Shown: positions 56,463 through 64,000 of the stretch, in pieces | How positions within the stretch are numbered: position 1 is the stretch's first letter | Layout of the letters: every line of letters begins with the position of its first letter | DNA from: Lagierella massiliensis | Lineage (GTDB): Bacteria; Bacillota; Clostridia; Tissierellales; Peptoniphilaceae | Length of the DNA: 64,000 bases | Reading direction: 5' to 3' | NCBI RefSeq assembly: GCF_001407835.1 | Contig: NZ_CYUO01000005.1 | Span: 124,001 to 188,000 of the forward strand | Translations under genes and position numbers: made by a program | The notes under the pieces: model-generated | What the model was told of the DNA's origin: nothing | Databases searched by the model: none | Seen by the model: the letters and a program-made list of their open reading frames with translations, nothing else

Positions 56463-56584
56463 CAAGGGGGAAAAGGCACCGTTTCGTACGGTTCCTATCC
56501 CCCTTGAACCCCCTTTACCTCCCAACGACTCGGGGTAACCCCGAGACCCCTTTGGGAAAGTGGAAGAAAATCTTGTTGATTTTC
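56463..56584 (-). repeat. G element, subtype 1
   Basis: Almost identical to the copy 388 bases upstream; the hairpin 2 loop is TAA instead of AAA and the P loop differs. Confidence 0.82.
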
Positions 56585-56965
56585 TGCTTTTGGTAATTTT
56601 GTTTTGTAAAATTTTAAATAACTAAGTTTTTATTTCTAAGATGTTTTTATGCTTTACAGAGATGTTTCGACTCACTACGCTCGCTCAACATGACAGCATG
56701 GTGGATTGTCATTCTGAGCGAAAATTTTTTGGTACAAAAAATTGAAGTCGAAGAATCTCAAAAAGCGATAGCTTTTTGTTACATCTTTTCCAACTTCTAA
56801 CTTTCCAACTCCCATTTTCCACTTCTCATATTTCACTTCTCACTTCTAAAATCTCATTTCATTAATCCAAAATCAACAACATTTCTACAATTCATTTTTG
56901 CCCATTTTTTCAAATAAAAATATGATACTATTATTATAACGATAGAAATATTTCAAGGAGGCATT

Positions 56966-57919
56966 ATGAAAATAACAATTTCAGAACCTCTTGCTGTTAA
57001 AGAGGATATATTAAGAGGTATTTTTAAAAAGCTTACTGACCATGGCCATACACTAAAAATTTATGATCATATTGCAAAGGATGAAAAGGAACAGATTGAA
57101 AGGGTAAGGGACACTGATATCTTGGTTATTGCAAACAGCCCTCTTGGGGGAGATGTTATAAAAAGTGCGAAGCATTTAAAGATGATTGCAGTTGCGTTTA
57201 CTGGCTTTGATCATGTGGATATGGAAGCTTGTAAGGAAAAAAACATTCTTGTTTCAAATGCTTCTGGTTATGCCAATACTGCTGTGGCGGAACTTGCTGT
57301 TGGTATGGCCCTTGAACTCTATAGAAATATTATTTCAATGAATGAAAAAACAAGGGAACTTAAGACCAAAGGGGGATATAGATTTAGAGAGCTTAAGGGA
57401 AAAGTTGTTGGTGTTATAGGCACTGGTGCAATTGGTTCTGAAACTGCAAAGCTATTTCATGCCTTTGGTTGTGATATTCTTGCATATTCAAATAGTGAAA
57501 ATAAAAAAGTTTTGGATTTAAGTGGAAAGTATGTAAGCCTTGAAGAACTTTTAAGTAGTTCGGACATTGTAACAGTTCATCTACCTTATAATAAAAGCAC
57601 GGAAAGACTTATTGGGGAAAAGGAATTTAAGCTAATGAAAAAAGACGCTATCTTTATTAACTGCGCAAGGGGTCAAGTTGTGGACAACGAAGCTCTAAAA
57701 AATGCACTTAATAATGGTGTAATTGCAGGGGCTGGAATAGATGTGTTTGATAAAGAGCCACCTCTTTTAGAAAATGATCCAGTAATAAATTCCAAAAATG
57801 TTTTAGTAACTCCACATATAGGTTACTTTACAGAAGAAGCCATGATTAGTAGGGCAGAGATTACAGTAGATAATATAGAAGGATTTTTGAATAATAAACC
57901 AGTGAATGTGGTTTCATAA
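56966..57919 (+). CDS. D-isomer-specific 2-hydroxyacid dehydrogenase
   Basis: 317 residues. NAD-dependent reduction of 2-keto acids. The Rossmann motif GVIGTGAIGSETAKLF is near residue 150; catalytic Arg in NCARGQVVDNEAL (~230), Glu in IDVFDKEPP (~258) and His in VTPHIGYFT (~280) are all present. Substrate (glycerate, lactate, hydroxypyruvate or other) not resolvable. AAGGAGG precedes the ATG. The ABC-system genes follow after only four bases, but a shared function is unclear. Confidence 0.88.
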   Translation: MKITISEPLAVKEDILRGIFKKLTDHGHTLKIYDHIAKDEKEQIERVRDTDILVIANSPLGGDVIKSAKHLKMIAVAFTGFDHVDMEACKEKNILVSNASGYANTAVAELAVGMALELYRNIISMNEKTRELKTKGGYRFRELKGKVVGVIGTGAIGSETAKLFHAFGCDILAYSNSENKKVLDLSGKYVSLEELLSSSDIVTVHLPYNKSTERLIGEKEFKLMKKDAIFINCARGQVVDNEALKNALNNGVIAGAGIDVFDKEPPLLENDPVINSKNVLVTPHIGYFTEEAMISRAEITVDNIEGFLNNKPVNVVS

Positions 57920-57923
57920 GTAT

Positions 57924-58586
57924 ATGAGGAAAAGATTGATTAAAAAAGAAATGCCTATAATTTTTTTGTTTTGGATTCTTTATATTATCTTTTGCTTTTT
58001 CTATATTAAGACTGAAGGTTCATTTATATTTAAAAAGATTCACATTGGAGATGAAACTTTAACTTATAACAGAGTTGAAGGTAATTCTGTATTTTCTACA
58101 GGAAAAAAGTATGATATTGGAGAAAAAATTACAGGTAGATACTTGGATGTAACACTACAAGATGTTTCGGTCACATCAGATATTTCCAATCTTAAAGTTC
58201 ATAGAGGAGAGATGGACTATGTTATAGACGGAAGACTTGAAGAAGGATATAAGGTGATTAAGTTACACTTTAAAGTTGATAGTAAGAGTGATATTACTGA
58301 AGAAATATACTTCAGAGATGAATTAAAACTCAGAGATGAATTAAAACAAAAATATAGTAGCTCCTACTTGGTTTTACAAAGTGAAATAAATAAAGAATTA
58401 CCCAATCAACCAGCTTTAATAAAATTTCCGCCTAATGAAAGTAAAGACTACTATATGGCATATATATTTCCAGAATCAGAAATAAACAAGTTTTATGGTT
58501 CAAATGCGATTTTTAATTTATATTTGCCATTAGAGGAAAAATATAAATATGACCAAGGCGAGAAAATAGTTTTTAAATTGGAGTAA
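57924..58586 (+). CDS. membrane-anchored accessory protein, paralogue 1
   Basis: 220 residues from ATG 57924; an ATG at 57906 overlaps the previous gene and neither has a good ribosome site. One N-terminal span (~residues 10-28), then a ~190-residue extracellular beta-type domain. The segment ITGRYLDVTLQDVSVTSDIS matches IVGRYLDVTLDGVEVTKDLS in the next gene, and both begin the domain with GDETL / GGKTL and end in a LPL(E/R)EK stretch, so they are paralogues. DUF4352/DUF5028-like folds are a possibility. Function unknown; probably a sensor or substrate-handling partner of the ABC transporter. Confidence 0.68.
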   Translation: MRKRLIKKEMPIIFLFWILYIIFCFFYIKTEGSFIFKKIHIGDETLTYNRVEGNSVFSTGKKYDIGEKITGRYLDVTLQDVSVTSDISNLKVHRGEMDYVIDGRLEEGYKVIKLHFKVDSKSDITEEIYFRDELKLRDELKQKYSSSYLVLQSEINKELPNQPALIKFPPNESKDYYMAYIFPESEINKFYGSNAIFNLYLPLEEKYKYDQGEKIVFKLE

Positions 58587-58590
58587 GATT

Positions 58591-59241
58591 ATGTTAAATA
58601 AAAAGAAAACATTAACTCTTGTGACCATATTAATTTTAGTAATACTATCACTTGTATATATTTTAACTGGAGGAGGAACTTCTCTGAACAAGGTTGAAGT
58701 AGGTGGAAAGACTTTGAAAATCAAGCAAAAAGGAAGTCTATATGGATTTACAAGTGGAGAAAAATATGGGATTAAAAGCACAATAGTTGGAAGGTACTTA
58801 GATGTAACTTTAGACGGTGTTGAAGTTACGAAGGATTTGTCCCATATGAAAAGTCCTAATAAAGATGATGAAGAATTTTTAGAAAATGGGAAATTAAAAG
58901 ATGGATATAATATTATCCGCATGGATTTTACTATTAAAAACAAAGGGGATCAAGAAGAAGAGTTAAATTTATTCAGCAATTTAACAGGAGAAGAATATTC
59001 CGAGTGGAAAAAGGTTGCAACTGAGTTAAATGAAGAAAATTTAATTCACAGTCCATATTTGTACAAGATTAAACCTGGGGAAGTTAAAAATATATCCATA
59101 GGTTTTGTATCTTCTGATGAAGATTTTGAAAAAGCAAAGAAGAGTGAATTAAGTTACCAGATTCAACTACCTCTAAGGGAAAAAGTTAAAGATGAGGAAG
59201 AAGATCAAGTAGAGTATTTTTATTTTAATATAGACAAATAA
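58591..59241 (+). CDS. membrane-anchored accessory protein, paralogue 2
   Basis: 216 residues, one N-terminal span (~8-26), extracellular domain homologous to the preceding gene, acidic C-terminus (KDEEEDQVEYFYF). No lipobox. It starts 4 bases after its paralogue. The PGEVKNISIGFV stretch is like the last strands of immunoglobulin-like DUF4352 domains. Family assignment is tentative. Confidence 0.68.
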   Translation: MLNKKKTLTLVTILILVILSLVYILTGGGTSLNKVEVGGKTLKIKQKGSLYGFTSGEKYGIKSTIVGRYLDVTLDGVEVTKDLSHMKSPNKDDEEFLENGKLKDGYNIIRMDFTIKNKGDQEEELNLFSNLTGEEYSEWKKVATELNEENLIHSPYLYKIKPGEVKNISIGFVSSDEDFEKAKKSELSYQIQLPLREKVKDEEEDQVEYFYFNIDK

Positions 59242-59257
59242 TTGTTGGGAATAAGAG

Positions 59258-60028
59258 ATGAAGCAATTACTAAAAAATAATTTAAAAAACAATTTAAAAC
59301 AATTTATCCCTTTAGTAGTTCTTGCCATAGTAATAGTTTTGAAATTTTCTTCTATAAGTGGAGGAGAGTTAAGGGACTATTACTTTTATTTTTATGAGGG
59401 AATGGATTTGTTTGAACCAGGAGGTTCTCAAATTTTTGAGTTACCATATATATGGTTTTTATTACACTCATATATACTTTTTCTTGTAGGGCGAGACTGT
59501 AGTGACGAACTCAATGTGCTGGAGACAAAACTATTATTTGAAAAGGGAAAGTTTAAGTTTCAAATTATGAAATTTGTATCGTTATTACTTAAAGTGCTAT
59601 TTTCTATGATTTTATTTTTAGGATGTATTTTTATTTTTAAAGAAACCATAGGAAGATTTATACAAAACTTTGAAGAGATAAATTATTTTAGTGAAGAATA
59701 CTTTCCTGAGGAGTTATATAAGGATGTTGTTCTATATAAAACAATTATATGTTCAGTTTTTGGAACATTGATATTTGGAGCGTTATTACAGATTTTTTCA
59801 TATTTCACAGATAGCAAGATAGCATTTTTAATAATAAATCTTATGATGATAACGGGTCTATTTACTGGAAAATCTTTTTTACTGATAAATGGCATGATGA
59901 TAAAAAGGTATTTTTACTCTTTATCCACAGGGGTATATTTATTGTTATTTGTTGCTGTTTGTTTAATAGCCACTTTGACAATTAAATTTAAAGAAAAACA
60001 TAGAGACTATTTGGGAGTGTTTAGATGA
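59258..60028 (+). CDS. ABC transporter permease, putative
   Basis: 256 residues with six predicted spans and a large loop after the first (LRDYYFYFYEGMDLFEPG). The layout, with RDCSDELNVLETKLLFEKGKFKFQIMKF before span 3, resembles ABC-2 type permeases of bacteriocin-immunity systems. Its stop overlaps the ATPase start (ATGA). Confidence 0.65.
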   Translation: MKQLLKNNLKNNLKQFIPLVVLAIVIVLKFSSISGGELRDYYFYFYEGMDLFEPGGSQIFELPYIWFLLHSYILFLVGRDCSDELNVLETKLLFEKGKFKFQIMKFVSLLLKVLFSMILFLGCIFIFKETIGRFIQNFEEINYFSEEYFPEELYKDVVLYKTIICSVFGTLIFGALLQIFSYFTDSKIAFLIINLMMITGLFTGKSFLLINGMMIKRYFYSLSTGVYLLLFVAVCLIATLTIKFKEKHRDYLGVFR

Positions 60029-60651
60029 TTAAAATAGTAAATGTAACAAAAAAGTTTGGAGAAAACAAAGTTCTTGATGATGTGAACTTAATATTTGAAC
60101 CAGGCAAAATATATGGTATCCAAGGAAAAAACGGTTCAGGAAAAACTATGCTTATGAGAGCGATTTCAGGATTGCTATCACTAAATGAAGGCGAAGTTGA
60201 AGTCTTTGGAGAAGTTATTGGAGTGGACAGAGACTTTCCTAAGAGTGCAGGAATATTAATAGAACACCCAGGGCTTCTACCGGAAATTTCAGGTTTTGAA
60301 AATTTAAAGACAGTAATGAGTATAAATAAGATTGTAAGTGATGAGGAAATTAAAAAGGCTATGTCTGACTTTGATCTTGATCCAAACTCTAACTTAAAAG
60401 TAAAAAAATATTCCCTTGGCATGAAACAAAAAGTTGGAATTTTGATGGCTATTTTAGAAAGACCACAGGTTGTTATTTTAGATGAACCTACCAATGGGTT
60501 GGATGAAGCTTCTGTTAAAAAGTTTAAGGATATGATTTTAAATTTAAAAGATGATTCAAGAGTTATTATTGTGGCTTCCCATGACAGAGAAGGACTTGAA
60601 GAGATTAGCGATGAAATAATAAAGATGGAACTTGGGAGGGTTATAAGTTGA
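60025..60651 (+). CDS. ABC transporter ATP-binding protein
   Basis: 208 residues, compact. Walker A GKNGSGKTM (~residues 33-41), signature YSLGMKQKVGI, Walker B VVILDEPTNGLDE, H-loop VASHDRE. The unusual Met after GKT and the short length resemble ATPases of lantibiotic-immunity and YtrB-like exporters. It serves the permeases on both sides. Confidence 0.88.
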   Translation: MIKIVNVTKKFGENKVLDDVNLIFEPGKIYGIQGKNGSGKTMLMRAISGLLSLNEGEVEVFGEVIGVDRDFPKSAGILIEHPGLLPEISGFENLKTVMSINKIVSDEEIKKAMSDFDLDPNSNLKVKKYSLGMKQKVGILMAILERPQVVILDEPTNGLDEASVKKFKDMILNLKDDSRVIIVASHDREGLEEISDEIIKMELGRVIS

Positions 60652-61196
60652 AAAAGAGGCACTTAAAAATAACTCTTCTGATTGTAATATCGCTTTTTCT
60701 TATATATGTAATTATTGGAGCCTATAGGATAAACAAAAAATATCCCGATTATATAAATGAAAACTACAAAATAGGAGATGTTTTCCCTTTTGGTTTAAAC
60801 GAGGATATTATAATCAAGACCACAGACATGAGGTTTGAAGATTATCCTGAAGAGATGAAAGAAAATGAAGATTTTGAAAAAGTGTTATTGGTGGATTTTG
60901 AAATAGAAAACAAGAGTAGCAAGGAACTTGGATTTACGCCATTAGTGTTTTCTTTTAGAAATGATAGAGGTTATGTAAATGGTGTAAACTATGAACTTTT
61001 TTATTACTATAATTTAGAGGAAGAATATAGCAAATTCGAAAAGCAACAATTTAAGGGTAAAACAAAAACAAAAATAACTCTGGCATTCACTACGGACTAC
61101 CATGAGAGCAGAGAGTTATCGAAAGAAGAGCTTGAAAAATATTATATTGTAGTAGCGAAATATCCTAAGTATCAAAGGATTTTTTTAAGGAGATAG
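60648..61196 (+). CDS. membrane-anchored accessory protein, third
   Basis: 182 residues from TTG 60648, overlapping the ATPase stop (TTGA); GGGAGGG lies just upstream. One N-terminal span (~8-26), then an extracellular domain with YKIGDVFPFGLNEDIIIKTTDMRFEDYPEEM near residue 40-70 (60765-60855), recalling DUF5028-type proteins. It is distantly like the two paralogues at the front of the operon in topology, but not clearly in sequence. Confidence 0.65.
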   Translation: MKKRHLKITLLIVISLFLIYVIIGAYRINKKYPDYINENYKIGDVFPFGLNEDIIIKTTDMRFEDYPEEMKENEDFEKVLLVDFEIENKSSKELGFTPLVFSFRNDRGYVNGVNYELFYYYNLEEEYSKFEKQQFKGKTKTKITLAFTTDYHESRELSKEELEKYYIVVAKYPKYQRIFLRR

Positions 61197-61197
61197 T

Positions 61198-62034
61198 ATG
61201 GAAATTTTTAAGATTGAATTAAAAAGAGCATTTAATAATAAAAAGTTTTGGATTGCCATAGGGATTGGTTTTTTGCTATCAATATATAACTTTTACTCTA
61301 ATTTTGGGCTTAATGAGTTCTATGAGTTTGGTGTAGAGTATCAAAAATATACTTTGGAAGCACCAAACAACTTATTCGTTTCAAATATAATAAGCTCTCC
61401 ATTGGAACTACCAATTACACTTTTTTTATATTCTGTAGTTATACTTGGGGCTTTACCATTTGCAGATTCATATGTGGAAGACAAGGTCACAGGTTATAGT
61501 AAAAATCTTTTAAGTCGTTCAAATAGAAGAGATTATTTTGTTTCAAAGTGGGTTAATGTATTTATAACTGGTTTTGTAGTTTCAATGACAATAATCATCT
61601 TTAACTTCATGCTAAATATTACAATAATGCCACTGCTACATCCATTTATTGAAGGTGCGGGAAATAGTTACAATCAAGAAACATCAGAGTTTTTAAAGTT
61701 TCTATTTGTTGAACATCCAGTGTTACATCACTTTTTATTTGCAATCTTATTAAGCTTATATGTGGGAACTTTTGCAAGCTTTGGATTACTTACATCTGCT
61801 TTTAGTGACAACAGATTTATTGCTATACTTACACCATTTTTGTTAACTCAAGCCATATCAGTTATTCAAAATTCATTAAGAATAGCAAATCTTTATACAC
61901 CTAAGGATATAAACACTGGAAATGGTCAGATAAATTTAAAGTTTGCAATACTTGAAGTGGTAGTTCTTTCCATTATATCTTTTGTAGTTTTTACATTTGG
62001 CGAAAACAAAAGGAGGCTTAAACTTGGAGTTTAA
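61198..62034 (+). CDS. ABC-2 type permease
   Basis: 278 residues. N-terminal FKIELKRAFNNKKFWIAIGIGF, typical of ABC-2 permeases, then ALPFADSYVEDKVTGYSKNLLSRSNRRDYFVSK, the cytoplasmic coupling loop, and four further spans. AAGGAG ribosome site; starts one base after the previous stop. Substrate unknown. Confidence 0.78.
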   Translation: MEIFKIELKRAFNNKKFWIAIGIGFLLSIYNFYSNFGLNEFYEFGVEYQKYTLEAPNNLFVSNIISSPLELPITLFLYSVVILGALPFADSYVEDKVTGYSKNLLSRSNRRDYFVSKWVNVFITGFVVSMTIIIFNFMLNITIMPLLHPFIEGAGNSYNQETSEFLKFLFVEHPVLHHFLFAILLSLYVGTFASFGLLTSAFSDNRFIAILTPFLLTQAISVIQNSLRIANLYTPKDINTGNGQINLKFAILEVVVLSIISFVVFTFGENKRRLKLGV

Positions 62035-62797
62035 ATTTAAAATGAAATATTTCCTTTCAACTTGTGTATTGCTCTTTGTTGTAATGCTCATATTAAGCTA
62101 TATAAATTACACAAAGATGATACTCCCTTATTTAAATCCAGGAACACCCTATTGTCTTATGGACCTTGTAAACTTTATTTATAATGAATCAACGTTTTTT
62201 GGGTTTTTTATGCTCTTTCCTATTTTTTTAGAGGAGATACTTGAAAGACGTGAACTATATAGTGAATCTATGATAGTAAGGTATAAAAGTTTTAAAGAGA
62301 TTTTTGGAAGGGAAATAAAAAATATTTTTCTAAAGAACTGCGTATATATGCTAATTATAATTATTTCGATTTTTTCAGTTGTAAAGTTATTAGGAGAGTC
62401 GCCTAATATTATTAACTGGAATGCGGAAGAGTCTTTCTTTGTGAAAAGTGGAAACCCATCTACAAATAATTTGGGCTTAACGGTGACATTATTTTTCACC
62501 GCAATATTTTTAATCAACTTTTTAGTGAGTTTTATTACCAAGCTTGGCTATTTTTACAATAGAAACTTTTATCAAGGATTTGTTTATTGCTTTATAATGA
62601 TGGTTCTTGATGTTTTAGGTTTGAACTTTTTGAAAAAATTGATTTTCCCAGTAGTTGGATTTAGTAAAGGTTTTGTAGTTTCAATAATAAGTCAATTTAT
62701 TATATTACTCTTAATAATACTACTAACAAAATTATTTGAAAGAAAAGGTAAGGAAAGATATTTGGAGAATATAATAAAGGATAAAAACATGGATTAA
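62024..62797 (+). CDS. ABC-2 type permease, second
   Basis: 257 residues from TTG 62024, seven bases after AGGAGG at 62011-62016; ATG 62042 is the alternative. Six spans, with the coupling-loop segment LERRELYSESMIVRYKSFKEIFGREIKN. Probably the partner of the preceding permease. Overlaps it by 11 bases. Last gene of the operon. Confidence 0.75.
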   Translation: MEFKFKMKYFLSTCVLLFVVMLILSYINYTKMILPYLNPGTPYCLMDLVNFIYNESTFFGFFMLFPIFLEEILERRELYSESMIVRYKSFKEIFGREIKNIFLKNCVYMLIIIISIFSVVKLLGESPNIINWNAEESFFVKSGNPSTNNLGLTVTLFFTAIFLINFLVSFITKLGYFYNRNFYQGFVYCFIMMVLDVLGLNFLKKLIFPVVGFSKGFVVSIISQFIILLLIILLTKLFERKGKERYLENIIKDKNMD

Positions 62798-62798
62798 A

Positions 62799-62826
62799 AA
62801 AGACACCTCTAAGGAGATGTCTTTAT
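62799..62826. terminator. bidirectional terminator between convergent genes
   Basis: AAAGACACCTC / GAGATGTCTTT hairpin with A and T tails on either side, between the plus-strand ABC operon and the minus-strand exporter. Confidence 0.82.
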
Positions 62827-64000
62827 TTAAGTTTATTAAAGTCAATAACTTCATCAAAGCTATTTAAGTATTCATCTGTGTAGTGGTGGGTGATTACAAT
62901 TTTTATTGGAACTTCGATGTCTGCGATAAGTTTTGTGATTCCCTCCACATTTACAGGGTCCAGATTTGCAGTGGGCTCATCCAGTATTAGACAGAATGGA
63001 TTATCCAAAAGTGCCCTTGCTATTGCAATTCTTTGGTACTCTCCTGATGAAATGTATTTGCCTTCGTTTCCAAGGCTTTCTTTTTCTATAAATGAGTCAT
63101 CAAATCCTACAAGTTTTGCAACTTCTCTTACTTCGCTCTCTGGGATATCTCGATACATTCTGATATTTTCTTTTATGTTATCGTTTAGGATAAAGCTATT
63201 TGTTCCAATATAACGAACGTATTCGTTTAAACTTGACGGCTTTATATCCCTCTTTTCGGTGCCGTTATAATAAATATCTCCAAAGTAGTTTTCGTAATAG
63301 CCAGCCAGTGATTTTGCAAGGACCGACTTTCCAGATCCAGAAGGGCCTATAATTGCATATGATTTATTTGGTTCGAATTTAAAATTTAAATCCTTCAAAA
63401 CTTCCTTGTCATCAAAGCTTATACCATAATCTTCTAAAATAATTTCGCCCTTTGTCATTTGGGTTCCCTTTTCATCAATATCTACTAAAAATGGTTCAAG
63501 CTTATCCCTAATAACTTTATTTGACTTCATTAGGTTTCGATACTGTGCAATTTCATTTATGGGGCCAAAGACGAAGTTTAATATTTGAACAGCTGCAATA
63601 AGCATTCCTGTTGTGATTTCACCTTTCATAGTAAAGATTGCACCAATCATCATGCAGCCTATTTGGGAAAGAAATGAAATTCCTGAAATTCCATATAGGG
63701 TGCCGTAGTCGGCGAGTTTCTTTTTCATTCTTGCATTTTCCATCTTAGCGTCTTTAGATAAAATTTTATTGTAAAGTGCCTTTGTAATATTAAGCAGCTT
63801 GATTGACTCAAAGCCAGAAAGGATGTTGTCAAGCTCCTCAACATAGCTTTCGTATTCATTTGAAAAGTTTTCTGCTGCTCTGGTTTGTATTCCAACAAAT
63901 AGCTTTGGAACAAGGGATACTATAAACATCATGGCTAAGAATAACAAAGACATTTTTATATTTATATAAAAGAGAGCTGCCAAACTTACAATTAGTCCAC
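62823..64000 (-). CDS. ABC exporter half-transporter (N-terminus beyond window)
   Basis: At least 391 residues; the frame stays open to the window edge, so the first spans are missing. The membrane domain (several spans up to ~residue 150) is followed by an ATPase with Walker A GPSGSGKSV, signature ISSGEYQRI, Walker B CLILDEPTANLD and H-loop ITHHYTDE. The signature has ISSGE where LSGGE is usual. A type I (MsbA/CydC-like) exporter that normally works as a dimer; its partner is probably upstream, outside the window. Substrate unknown. Confidence 0.87.
   Translation of the reverse strand, partial: GLIVSLAALFYINIKMSLLFLAMMFIVSLVPKLFVGIQTRAAENFSNEYESYVEELDNILSGFESIKLLNITKALYNKILSKDAKMENARMKKKLADYGTLYGISGISFLSQIGCMMIGAIFTMKGEITTGMLIAAVQILNFVFGPINEIAQYRNLMKSNKVIRDKLEPFLVDIDEKGTQMTKGEIILEDYGISFDDKEVLKDLNFKFEPNKSYAIIGPSGSGKSVLAKSLAGYYENYFGDIYYNGTEKRDIKPSSLNEYVRYIGTNSFILNDNIKENIRMYRDIPESEVREVAKLVGFDDSFIEKESLGNEGKYISSGEYQRIAIARALLDNPFCLILDEPTANLDPVNVEGITKLIADIEVPIKIVITHHYTDEYLNSFDEVIDFNKLK

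Larger units (their letters stand above)
55800..56780. repeat. mosaic repeat block L
   Basis: No gene. Inventory: H 55808-55830; S 55830-55866 (-, TGT/ACA); S 55915-55966 (+, TTC/GAA); H 55967-55991; G 56075-56196 (reverse); S 56272-56307 (-, TGT/ATA, one base off); S 56321-56374 (+, TTC/GAA); H ~56376-56398; G 56463-56584 (reverse); S 56659-56694 (-, TGT/ACA); S 56708-56759 (+, TTC/GAA). Three S pairs, each minus then plus, alternate with two G copies at spacings of ~442 and 387 bases. Bases 56780-56940 show only T/C-rich sequence. Confidence 0.82.

Noticed and set aside
6881-56780. CRISPR array
   Set aside because: Repeats are long, structured, in both orientations and irregularly spaced, without unique spacers of constant length; no cas gene present.
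6881-56780. Insertion sequence or transposon carrying its own transposase
   Set aside because: No transposase or recombinase ORF is found in any block; if mobile, the elements depend on an enzyme elsewhere.

Overview
The window is low-GC Gram-positive DNA. The protein families and the surface proteins (signal peptide plus CWB2 wall-binding repeats, BspA-type leucine-rich repeats) suggest an anaerobic Firmicute, most likely of the Peptoniphilaceae/Tissierellia group. That placement is an inference from gene content, not a search result. TGA, TAA and TAG all act as stops in intact genes here.

Layout. 1-2313: an ABC-2 exporter (ATPase cut by the window edge, two permeases). 2395-6831: the str operon rpsL-rpsG-fusA-tuf, with tuf broken by two in-frame TGA codons in a short corrupted patch. 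7.7-9.0 kb: small membrane proteins and a stand-alone ATP-cone protein. 9.9-11.4 kb (minus): glutaredoxin-like protein and two PepSY-like lipoproteins. 11.6-13.0 kb: a MurE-type ligase. 13.8-15.8 kb: a RelB/ParE-type toxin-antitoxin pair and a KilA-N protein. 16.5-19.4 kb: a candidate minus-strand small RNA, a long structured leader and a probable major surface protein. 19.4-19.9 kb: tRNA-Ser(GGA) abutting the large SRP RNA. 20.7-24.5 kb: NADH oxidase, a CWB2-only protein and a flavoprotein. 25.7-28.0 kb: DUF969-DUF979-pcp (5-oxoproline metabolism). 29.0-32.3 kb: a frameshifted luciferase-like monooxygenase and an M3 peptidase. 32.9-38.6 kb: oppDFBCA. 39.4-42.4 kb: a HerA-like ATPase and an aromatic amino-acid decarboxylase. 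42.6-55.7 kb: two giant BspA/CWB2 adhesins (the first with a nonsense codon) flanking a glycosyltransferase. 57.0-62.8 kb: a hydroxyacid dehydrogenase followed by a seven-gene ABC system with three membrane-anchored accessory proteins. The window ends inside a minus-strand ABC exporter.

The most unusual feature is in the spacers. Almost every long intergenic region is a mosaic of short structured modules. There are 20 full copies of a ~125-145 bp multi-hairpin element (called G here) in four sequence subtypes whose stems change together, and 34 copies of a ~36-54 bp element (called S) in which three positions near one end are complementary to three near the other in 31 of 34 copies. Two further small hairpin types (H and T) fall at fixed places in the same units. 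No transposase is present. Primary sequence varies while pairing is kept, which points to selection on, or spread through, a folded RNA or single-stranded DNA form.

Coherent gene sets: translation (str operon, SRP RNA, tRNA-Ser); peptide use (OppDFBCA uptake, M3 oligopeptidase, pyroglutamyl peptidase with its probable 5-oxoproline transporter); and surface display (four CWB2 proteins).
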